Assembly (NCBI GenBank): GCA_020846515.1
Contig: JADLDX010000459.1
Span: 1 to 9,355, forward strand
Direction of reading: 5' to 3'
Length of the DNA: 9,355 bases
Origin: Pirellulaceae bacterium
GTDB lineage: Bacteria > Planctomycetota > Planctomycetia > Pirellulales > Pirellulaceae
How positions within the stretch are numbered: position 1 is the first letter of the stretch; each line of letters opens with the position of its first letter. Shown one piece after another: positions 1 through 5,049 of the stretch. The notes below the pieces were generated by a model. The model searched no databases. It saw nothing but the letters and a program-made list of their open reading frames with translations, and was not told where the DNA came from. The translations under genes and the position numbers were made by a program.

Positions 1-2
1 CA

Positions 3-83
3 TCTGGTCGCTTCTTCGGCACGCCGCGTTGGCCCAGCCATACGGACCAGTTCGGAGTTTATCCCGTCCGCGGACCTTGGTAA
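3..83 (+). CDS. C-terminal fragment of an upstream gene, 26 codons, product unknown
   Basis: The third forward frame is open from the left edge to a TAA at 81-83 and would encode the last 26 residues of a protein ending in ...GVYPVRGPW. The reading is rich in Gly, Pro, Trp and aromatic residues and has mostly G/C third positions, which is why I prefer it to frame 1 (open to the TAG at 151-153) and frame 2 (stop near 91). The strong terminator at 327-360 also implies a same-strand transcript arriving from the left. Too little is present to name a family. The frame choice is a judgement, not proof. Confidence 0.4.
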   Translation, partial: SGRFFGTPRWPSHTDQFGVYPVRGPW

Positions 84-106
84 TCAACTGACGGTTTTGA
101 TCGTAG

Positions 107-126
107 CTTGGGCAGGCGTGCCCGAG
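107..126. repeat. Short hairpin (7-bp stem, 6-base loop)
   Basis: CTTGGGC (107-113) can pair with GCCCGAG (120-126) around a 6-base loop, with one G-U wobble. No T-run follows, so it is not a classical terminator. It lies just downstream of the putative stop at 81-83 and may stabilise the 3' end of that transcript or belong to the neighbouring repeat cluster. Confidence 0.35.
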
Positions 127-157
127 TTCACCGCGGCGTCGTTCTTAATGTAGGACG

Positions 158-215
158 AAAACCGTGGACTACGCGTCTCCGGCTGATCATCCGGAACGCG
201 CTAGCGTCCGGTTTT
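158..215. repeat. Large imperfect inverted repeat (REP-like), copy 1
   Basis: Nested arms are visible. AAAACC (158-163) faces GGTTTT (210-215), GGAC (166-169) faces GTCC (206-209), CGCGT (172-176) faces ACGCG (196-200), and TCCGG (178-182) faces CCGGA (191-195), around an 8-base loop that contains TGATCA. The result is a long, interrupted cruciform. Its left end, AAAACCGTGG, recurs at 220-229, and its right side contains GCTAGCG, which recurs at 234-240. The next element is therefore a shorter relative. Confidence 0.6.
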
Positions 216-218
216 GCC

Positions 219-245
219 AAAAACCGTGGGCTCGCTAGCGGTTTC
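219..245. repeat. REP-like inverted repeat, copy 2
   Basis: AAACCG (221-226) pairs with CGGTTT (239-244), with the palindrome GCTAGC (234-239) at the inner edge. It shares AAAACCGTGG at its left end and GCTAGCG near its right end with the element at 158-215. It looks like the same repeat family without the roughly 30-base centre. Function is unknown. Such palindromes in intergenic DNA are usually dispersed REP/BIME-type elements. Confidence 0.5.
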
Positions 246-326
246 TTCAACAAAGCATCAGCCCGCGTTACCTCGGTAAGTCAAGTACGCCTGCGGCTGA
301 CTGTTAAACGATGGGACAGACTCAAC

Positions 327-360
327 AGCCCAGCGCAGGGTAACCTCGCTGGGCTTTTTT
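327..360 (+). terminator. Intrinsic (Rho-independent) terminator
   Basis: AGCCCAGCG (327-335) pairs perfectly with CGCTGGGCT (347-355). With a single bulged C at 336, the stem continues as AGG/CCT and closes on GTAA (340-343), a GNRA-type tetraloop. A run of six T (355-360) follows directly. This is a textbook forward-strand terminator and insulates the operon starting at 533 from the gene that enters at the left edge. Confidence 0.9.
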
Positions 361-396
361 CATTGGTGCCCCACGTAGGAAGTCGGGGGCGTCCCC

Positions 397-416
397 ATGT
401 TGCCGACGAACAACAT
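397..416. promoter_or_regulatory. Inverted repeat, possible activator site
   Basis: ATGTTG (397-402) and CAACAT (411-416) form a 6-8-6 inverted repeat about 70 bases upstream of the candidate -24 element. Both spacing and position suit a dimeric regulator, such as a bacterial enhancer-binding protein for sigma-54 promoters. This is inference. A 6-base arm can arise by chance in a stretch of this length. Confidence 0.25.
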
Positions 417-486
417 CGATTTCGAGCGTGTTGGAGAATAGCCGCCTCTAACCAATACAACCGTCACAGGTTGCATGATTTTTCGC

Positions 487-502
487 TGGCACGGACTTCG
501 CA
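487..502 (+). promoter_or_regulatory. Candidate sigma-54 (-24/-12) promoter
   Basis: TGGCAC at 487-492, a 5-base spacer, then TCGCA at 498-502 matches the sigma-54 consensus TGGCAC-N5-TTGCA at all but one specified base (T to C at 499). The invariant GG (488-489) and GC (500-501) have the required 10-base separation. Transcription would start near 513, leaving room for the GGAGGT ribosome site at 521-526 and the ATG at 533. No good sigma-70 boxes are visible nearby. Confidence 0.45.
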
Positions 503-520
503 AAGTTGCCGCTCATCATG

Positions 521-526
521 GGAGGT
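521..526 (+). promoter_or_regulatory. Strong ribosome binding site GGAGGT
   Basis: GGAGGT sits 6 bases before the ATG at 533 and selects that start over the in-frame TTG at 506, the in-frame ATG at 518 (too close to the site) and the ATG at 539 (a spacing of 12). Confidence 0.75.
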
Positions 527-532
527 AACCAC

Positions 533-757
533 ATGGTCATGCACAAGCAGGTTCGAGGGTACTTTCAAGTCATCTCCAGGATTGATGGGTTTGAAGTCGG
601 CAAGTGCTGCAATCAATACTACATCAAGCATCCCAGAGGTTTGATCGACTGGCTGCATGTTGATCTCGACGAAGCCTTGGCATCACCGCTCGATGATGTG
701 CCGCATCATATCGTTGGCCAAATTCGAGAAGTGCTGCAACATGAGATCACTCCGTAA
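533..757 (+). CDS. Small hypothetical protein, first gene of the operon
   Basis: This is a 74-residue soluble protein with no signal peptide, membrane segment or family motif that I recognise. The ATG at 533 is chosen for its GGAGGT site 6 bases upstream. The sequence has an N-terminal part with several aromatic residues, a vicinal Cys-Cys pair near residue 27, an acidic middle and a likely C-terminal helix rich in His, Ile and Leu. It is not an acyl carrier protein: there is no DSL phosphopantetheine site. It precedes the first transacylase gene by 42 bases on the same strand and has a plausible promoter of its own, so I infer it is the promoter-proximal gene of the chain-building cluster. 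Role unknown; a regulator or a scaffold for the paired enzymes is possible. Confidence 0.6.
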   Translation: MVMHKQVRGYFQVISRIDGFEVGKCCNQYYIKHPRGLIDWLHVDLDEALASPLDDVPHHIVGQIREVLQHEITP

Positions 758-799
758 AACGCACAGACCGACAGATAGATTTAAGCCCGGAGTAAAAGC

Positions 800-1747
800 A
801 TGAGTTTTAATGTTGATCGTCAAGTCTGGCTGTTTCCCGGTCAAGGCTCTCAAGAAATTGGTATGGGGCGCGCGTTGTTGGACAAGTTTGCAAGTGCGCG
901 AGCCGTGTTGGAGTTGGCAGAGCAAAGCAGCGGTATTCCCTTGGGGGAAATCATTCAGCGAGGTCCTGAATCGCGTTTGACACAGACCAACACATTACAA
1001 CCAGCCCTGGTCGCCATTTCGCTTGGCTATGTCGAGTTATTGCGTGAAAGTGGTGCCATACCGTTGGCCGTTGCTGGGCATAGCCTGGGCGAAATCACCG
1101 CACTGTATGCCGCAGGTGTCATCACACTTGCAGATGCGATTCGTTTAGGAGTGGAACGTGGCCGCTTGATGAACGAAGCGGCCGAGGGCGGTATGACCGC
1201 GGTGAAAGATCTGGCGCCTGAAAAGATCGAGGAGATATTGGCAGGTGTCACTAACGGCATTGTAGTAGTGGCGAACTATAACGCCCGGTCACAAACCGTC
1301 ATCTCAGGCGATATCAACGCGCTGGACGAAGTGGCTCTTCTTCTAACAGCAGCCGGTGGCACTTGCGTCAAGTTAAACGTCAGTGGTGCGTGGCATAGCC
1401 CACTTGTAAAGCAGGCGGCTGAACAGTTTGAAACGATTTTGGATACGGTACATTTCGATACGCCCAGCGTTCCACTGGTCTTAGGTGTGACAGGTCAAGT
1501 CGCTGAAGATGCCGAGCAGATCCGGGCTGTGATGAAGAAGCAGATTGTGTCACCAGTCCGCTGGACCAAAGTTACAGAAACTCTATTGACCCTGGGTGCC
1601 GACAAGTTCTTAGAAGTCGGGCCAGGCAAAGTATTGCGTGGGCTGTTACGCAAAAACATCGACACTGCCTTGCGCTACGAAGTATCTGGAGTTGATAACG
1701 CGCGGACGGTGAACGAATTGTTGTCCTCTGCCACCAAGGAGTCGTAA
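800..1747 (+). CDS. fabD: Malonyl-CoA:ACP transacylase, canonical copy (AT1)
   Basis: FabD-type transacylases move malonyl from CoA to the phosphopantetheine arm of an acyl carrier protein in the cytoplasm, supplying the extender unit. The 315-residue length fits the family (about 310). All key residues are seen: the FPGQGSQ oxyanion loop (residues 12-18), the nucleophile Ser95 in GHSLGE, Arg120 that holds the malonyl carboxylate, His199 in SGAWHSP, and Gln248 in the KKQ segment before SPVRW. The ATG at 800 follows GGAG (789-792) by 7 bases. The stop overlaps the next start (TAATG, 1745-1749), so the two transacylases are probably translationally coupled. It could be the housekeeping FabD, but its duplicated neighbours suggest a dedicated pathway. 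Confidence 0.92.
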   Translation: MSFNVDRQVWLFPGQGSQEIGMGRALLDKFASARAVLELAEQSSGIPLGEIIQRGPESRLTQTNTLQPALVAISLGYVELLRESGAIPLAVAGHSLGEITALYAAGVITLADAIRLGVERGRLMNEAAEGGMTAVKDLAPEKIEEILAGVTNGIVVVANYNARSQTVISGDINALDEVALLLTAAGGTCVKLNVSGAWHSPLVKQAAEQFETILDTVHFDTPSVPLVLGVTGQVAEDAEQIRAVMKKQIVSPVRWTKVTETLLTLGADKFLEVGPGKVLRGLLRKNIDTALRYEVSGVDNARTVNELLSSATKES

Positions 1748-2703
1748 TGGTCATGCAAGCTTGGATTTTTCCTGGCCAGGGATCGCAGAGTGCTGGCATG
1801 GCCCGCGGACTACTCAAGGAGTTCGGCACCGCCCGTAAGTTCCTTGAAATGGCTGAACAACTCAGCGGCTTGCCGCTAAATCGTATACGTCAATTCGGAC
1901 CACTATCGGAATTGCGACGGCCTGAGGTGCTAGAGCCATTGTTGACTTCGATCAATATGGCCTATGCGCATTACTTGCTCGAGCACGGTGTAGAACCGGA
2001 TGCCCTGGCCGGTTATAGCGCCGGGGAAGTCGCAGCGCTGAACCTGGCTGGTGTACTGACCGTTGAAGATGCTCTATCGGTGTCCGTCGTTCGCGGCAAG
2101 TGGCTGTCATTGGCCGTGACAGAACGCTGCAAGATGGTGGCGGTTACTCACTTAACCGGCCAACAGATACAGGATGCGATCATGCAGGCCGACATGATCG
2201 GCGTGGTCGACATCGCGGGCTGGAATGCCGACGATCAACTGACGATCGTGGGCGATATTGATAATGTGTTGCAGATGGAACGGCAATTGATACGCTTGGG
2301 TGGAGACATCACCAGTCTGGAAGTTTCAGGACCTTGGCACTCCCCAAGTATCCAGTATTTGTCCGACCGCATCTTCGCCGACATTAGTAAGATCTCATTC
2401 GAAACACCCCAGCGGCCTATTTTTACCAGTCTGTCTGGCTGTCGTCAGGATGATCCAGCTGTACTACGCAGGCATGTATCGCAGCAGGTGGCTGCCCCGG
2501 TTTTATGGAAACATATTTTACTGGAGCTCCAAAGTTTCGGCGTCACACGTTTTTGTGAGCTAGGCTCCGGCAGGGTCCTGTTTGGACTGGTTCGGCGCAA
2601 TTTCGCGGGCACTCAAGATTATGAGGTGGCCTCGGCAGAAAGTCATGCCGCCGGCATTTCGCCCTGGATTAAGAGCCTGCCGCCCGCCCGGATTTCCCCC
2701 TAA
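1747..2703 (+). CDS. Malonyl transacylase-like protein with GYSAGE active site (AT2)
   Basis: This 318-residue FabD-family protein is a diverged relative of the preceding gene. The FPGQGSQ loop (residues 8-14), Ser91, Arg116, His198 (SGPWHSP) and Gln247 are kept, so an acyltransferase reaction is chemically plausible. The active-site motif, however, is GYSAGE rather than GHSLGE (Tyr90 for His), and the usual QPAL motif reads EPLL. In the acyltransferase family the residue next to the nucleophile affects substrate choice, so a different acyl group, a hydrolytic/editing role or a structural partner role for AT1 are all possible. The retained Arg favours a carboxylated substrate. The start overlaps the AT1 stop by one base. 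The reading ends in TCC CCC TAA; a one-base shift there would extend the protein to 354 residues (see 2702-2812). Confidence 0.85.
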   Translation: MVMQAWIFPGQGSQSAGMARGLLKEFGTARKFLEMAEQLSGLPLNRIRQFGPLSELRRPEVLEPLLTSINMAYAHYLLEHGVEPDALAGYSAGEVAALNLAGVLTVEDALSVSVVRGKWLSLAVTERCKMVAVTHLTGQQIQDAIMQADMIGVVDIAGWNADDQLTIVGDIDNVLQMERQLIRLGGDITSLEVSGPWHSPSIQYLSDRIFADISKISFETPQRPIFTSLSGCRQDDPAVLRRHVSQQVAAPVLWKHILLELQSFGVTRFCELGSGRVLFGLVRRNFAGTQDYEVASAESHAAGISPWIKSLPPARISP

Positions 2704-2812
2704 TCGCGTTCACGTGTGTATCGAAGACTTGCGCAAGTCTGACTTTACCGAGCAGTTTGAAAACCTGCTGAATCGCCTTGAATGTTCCCAACTTGTAGGA
2801 GCCGACCTGTGA
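2702..2812 (+). other. Frameshifted potential C-terminal extension of AT2, or small ORF
   Basis: If one C is skipped in the C5 run at 2696-2700, the AT2 frame continues for 36 codons (2702-2809) to a TGA at 2810-2812. That stop overlaps the GTG start of the next gene as GTGA. The codons look protein-like (a Leu/Glu/Asp-rich amphipathic stretch from IEDLRK to ECSQL), unlike random read-through. CCC TAA is also a plausible +1 slippage site, because the Pro-tRNA can re-pair on CCT. Alternatives are a sequencing error, a fixed frameshift with AT2 already complete at 318 residues (normal family length), or a separate 32-residue ORF from the GTG at 2714. The other joints in this operon are similarly tight, which favours the extended reading. 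Confidence 0.4.
2797..2801 (+). promoter_or_regulatory. Ribosome binding site AGGAG selecting a GTG start
   Basis: AGGAG lies 7 bases before the GTG at 2809. This selects GTG over the in-frame ATG at 2782, which has no ribosome site and would add nine residues (MFPTCRSRP) ahead of the usual SDR beginning. Confidence 0.7.
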
Positions 2813-3591
2813 GGGATCTTGAAAATCGCGTTGCTGTCGTAACTGGATCCTCACGTGGCCTGGGTCGTGTGATGGCGGAAGATCTGGCCGCGCGAGGGGC
2901 GACTGTCGTCGTGAACCACGTATCTAACAAAAGCGCGCCCTTGGCCGAAGAGACGCTGGAACGCATTCGTGAGTTGGGCAGTGACGGCCAGATCATCCAA
3001 GCGGACGTTAGCGATCCATTGCAGGTCCAAAAGATGTTCACGAAGATCTTCAAGGACTACAAACGCGTCGACATATTGGTTAATAATGCGGGCCTGACTC
3101 GCGACGATTACTTTCTGATGATGCGGGCTGAAAGCTGGCACAAGCTGATGGAAGTTCACTTGGACGCTGTGTATCACTGTTCCAAAGCAGTGATTCGGCA
3201 GATGTGCGCGGCCAAACGCGGTGTGATTATCAACATCGGTTCAGGATCGGCGTTGGTAGCCATGCCTGGCCAAGTCAACTACAGCGCGACCAAAGCTGGG
3301 TTGCTGGGCTTCACACGCTCGCTAGCCCGCGAGGTGGCTGACAAAGGTGTGCGCGTGCTGCATGTGGCACCGGGTTTCTTCAAGTCCTACATGACCGATA
3401 CGCTGACGCCAGAGTTTGTTAGCGAGACCTTCCGCATGACACCCCTGCAACGCTGGGGGCACGCCGATGAACTTGCCCGCACGGTCGCTTACCTGGTGTC
3501 CGATGACGCTGCCTATATGACTGGGCAGTCCATTGTGATCGATGGCGGTCGCGGTGCGGTGGAAGCGGATCTGGGCTTCGTGCTGAACTGA
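2809..3591 (+). CDS. fabG: FabG-type ketoreductase, Asn-to-His variant (KR1)
   Basis: This is a short-chain dehydrogenase/reductase of the 3-oxoacyl-ACP reductase type, predicted to reduce beta-keto thioesters with NADPH. It has 260 residues from the GTG start. Visible motifs are the cofactor loop TGSSRGLG (12-19), NNAG (92-95), catalytic Ser145, Tyr158 and Lys162 (YSATK), and APG after the active site. The SDR tetrad Asn, expected in a V-N-L-D-A context, is His117 here (VHLDAV), whereas the second ketoreductase in this cluster keeps Asn. Proton relay may be altered, or the protein may act mainly as a partner of the second copy. The C-terminus runs beyond the usual FabG end with an Ala/Glu/Asp tail also seen in KR2. 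Start 2809 is preferred over ATG 2782. Confidence 0.88.
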   Translation: MRDLENRVAVVTGSSRGLGRVMAEDLAARGATVVVNHVSNKSAPLAEETLERIRELGSDGQIIQADVSDPLQVQKMFTKIFKDYKRVDILVNNAGLTRDDYFLMMRAESWHKLMEVHLDAVYHCSKAVIRQMCAAKRGVIINIGSGSALVAMPGQVNYSATKAGLLGFTRSLAREVADKGVRVLHVAPGFFKSYMTDTLTPEFVSETFRMTPLQRWGHADELARTVAYLVSDDAAYMTGQSIVIDGGRGAVEADLGFVLN

Positions 3592-3626
3592 TCCACAACT
3601 TGTCAGGCGGTTTGACATACGACCGC

Positions 3627-3642
3627 TGACTGATTTCAGTCA
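3627..3642. promoter_or_regulatory. 16-bp palindrome in the KR1-DH1 gap
   Basis: TGACTGA (3627-3633) and TCAGTCA (3636-3642) form a perfect inverted repeat with a 2-base centre, in the 98-base gap between the stop at 3591 and the ATG at 3690. No T-run follows, so it is not a standard terminator. A TTGACA hexamer at 3612-3617 lies just upstream, but no acceptable -10 box is present at the right distance. An operator or mRNA-processing hairpin dividing the cluster into two sub-operons is possible. Confidence 0.3.
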
Positions 3643-3689
3643 ACTCAAAATCAATTCTTCAACATACCTTTCGCCCGGAGCATGACAAA

Positions 3690-4241
3690 ATGAGCAGCCT
3701 ATTCACGACCGCCGATCGTGGCTTTGCCTTGGATGGCTTGACTGTTCGCTCGCTGATGCCGCACGCCTATCCGTTTCAGATGTTTGATAAGGTTAAGTCT
3801 TACGACCATGAAAAAGGCCGGATCGTCGCCATCAAGAACATCGCACAAAACGACCCGTTCATTCAGGGGCATTTTCCTGGGAACCCAATCTTCCCGGGTG
3901 TATTGATCATTGAAGCTTTAGCCCAAGCCGCCGGCTGTGGTTGGGTGATCTACGACTTGATGGAAAAAGGTGTGGCACCCGAAGATTTTGCGGCTGAAGT
4001 CAAAGAAGTGATGACCATGGCCACCATTCTGGCCGAGAGCAAGATCAAGCACACCAACCCGGTATTCCCCGGCGACCAAATCGAACTGGAAGCCTTTGTG
4101 GAATTCCGCCGCGCTGACATGTGCCGCTGCAAAGTGTGCGCATGGGTTGACGGTCGAGAAGTATCGAAAGGTCAGTTGACCATGGCCAAAATCCCTTGGC
4201 AAACACCGGGCAAAGCTGCGTCGGAGTTGCCTTCATCATGA
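3690..4241 (+). CDS. fabZ: FabZ-type 3-hydroxyacyl-ACP dehydratase, canonical copy (DH1)
   Basis: A hot-dog fold dehydratase that would remove water from 3-hydroxyacyl-ACP to give trans-2-enoyl-ACP. It has 183 residues, longer than typical FabZ (about 150). The substrate-loop motif PHAYPF (24-29), catalytic His61 in GHFPG and Glu75 in IIEALAQ are all present with the correct 14-residue spacing. A segment after the active-site helix (about residues 85-110) is some 13 residues longer than in E. coli FabZ as I recall it; DH2 has a similar enlargement. The ATG at 3690 follows GGAG (3677-3680) by 9 bases. The stop overlaps the KR2 start as ATGA (4238-4241). FabA-like isomerase activity cannot be excluded. 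Confidence 0.9.
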   Translation: MSSLFTTADRGFALDGLTVRSLMPHAYPFQMFDKVKSYDHEKGRIVAIKNIAQNDPFIQGHFPGNPIFPGVLIIEALAQAAGCGWVIYDLMEKGVAPEDFAAEVKEVMTMATILAESKIKHTNPVFPGDQIELEAFVEFRRADMCRCKVCAWVDGREVSKGQLTMAKIPWQTPGKAASELPSS

Positions 4242-5026
4242 CCGGCCAGGCAGAATCAAAACGCCCGGTGGCCTTGGTTACGGGCGGATCCCGCGGTATC
4301 GGCAGAGCCACTTCACTGGAGCTAGCTCAACGGGGCTACTTCGTCGTAGTCAATTATGTCTCCCATGCAGAGTCGGCCGAATCTACCTTGGCTGAAATCA
4401 TGCGCAGGGGTGGCCAGGGCGCCATCGCCCAAGCCGACGTGAGCGACTATGACGCCACGCAGAGTTGTGTACAGCGAATTCAGAAAGAACATGGGCCGAT
4501 CAAAGTCCTCGTCAATAACGCGGGTATCACGCGCGATGGCATGTTCATGATGATGACCGAGAAAAGCTGGACACGCGTCATGCAAGTCAACTTGGATGCC
4601 GTTTTCAATTGCTGCAAAGCAGTCAGTCGTACGATGGTCGCCAAACGTCAAGGCGTCATCATCAATATCGGCTCCGGTTCAGGCATCTCACCGCGGGCGG
4701 GACAAGTCAATTACAGCACATCTAAGTCGGCTGTTATCGGTTTCACACGTTCTTTGGCTCGCGAGTTGGCTCCGCATCATGTTCGAGCGCTCGTCGTAGC
4801 CCCCGGTTTCACGCGTACCGAAATGGCAGACGCTGTATCGCCCAGTGCCATAGCGGAATCGCTGCGGCTAATTCCTATGGGCCGATGGGGCCAGCCAGAA
4901 GAGATCGCCAAAGTGATAGGATTCATGGCGTCCGATGACGCTGGTTTCATCACTGGTACTACTGTGGTCGTTGACGGCGGTCGCGCCGGAGCCGAACAAG
5001 ACTACGGCCTGCTGACTCCCTCATAA
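4238..5026 (+). CDS. fabG: FabG-type 3-oxoacyl-ACP reductase, canonical copy (KR2)
   Basis: A 262-residue SDR ketoreductase with a full tetrad: cofactor loop TGGSRGIG (15-22), NNAG (93-96), Asn118 (VNLDAV), Ser146, Tyr159 and Lys163 (YSTSK). It is clearly a paralogue of KR1, sharing the INIGSGS stretch, the GQVNYS active-site approach and a C-terminal tail (DGGR...GAEQDYG) beyond the normal family end. The start is the ATG at 4238, which overlaps the DH1 stop (ATGA) with GGAG at 4223-4226. The upstream in-frame start at 4196 would add 14 residues inside DH1 and is less likely. The stop is followed by 23 bases and DH2, giving a DH1-KR2-DH2 block in which dehydration and reduction are probably co-translated. 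Confidence 0.92.
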   Translation: MTGQAESKRPVALVTGGSRGIGRATSLELAQRGYFVVVNYVSHAESAESTLAEIMRRGGQGAIAQADVSDYDATQSCVQRIQKEHGPIKVLVNNAGITRDGMFMMMTEKSWTRVMQVNLDAVFNCCKAVSRTMVAKRQGVIINIGSGSGISPRAGQVNYSTSKSAVIGFTRSLARELAPHHVRALVVAPGFTRTEMADAVSPSAIAESLRLIPMGRWGQPEEIAKVIGFMASDDAGFITGTTVVVDGGRAGAEQDYGLLTPS

Positions 5027-5049
5027 CCTGCTCGATTGGACGATCGTCT

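Larger units (their letters stand above)
84..532. other. Gene-free stretch: palindromic repeats, terminator, then promoter region
   Basis: I see no convincing gene in these 449 bases. An open frame that crosses much of it (108-644) runs through the terminator, is Arg/Ser-rich and has no family signature, so I treat it as spurious. The left part (84-326) carries several hairpins, including two related inverted repeats. The middle carries a strong intrinsic terminator. The right part (361-532) looks like the control region of the downstream operon, with a 6-8-6 inverted repeat and a -24/-12 type promoter. Confidence 0.6.

Noticed and set aside
108..644. 178-codon forward open frame at the left end
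   Set aside because: It crosses a near-perfect terminator and two palindromic repeats, is Arg/Ser-rich with no family motif, and overlaps the better-supported small gene at 533 in another frame.
2582..2701. The upstream part of the frame that leads into 2702-2812 as an independent gene
   Set aside because: Before 2702 it overlaps the conserved C-terminal region of AT2 (SGRVLFGLVRR) in a different frame. Only the part after the C5 run looks protein-like.
3612..3640. TTGACA hexamer as a sigma-70 -35 box before DH1
   Set aside because: No hexamer resembling TATAAT is found 16-18 bases downstream; that position is occupied by the palindrome.
3682..3693. Three-codon mini-ORF ATG ACA AAA TGA overlapping the DH1 start
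   Set aside because: The GGAG site lies only one base before this ATG, too close for initiation, while its spacing to the DH1 ATG at 3690 is good. Probably chance.
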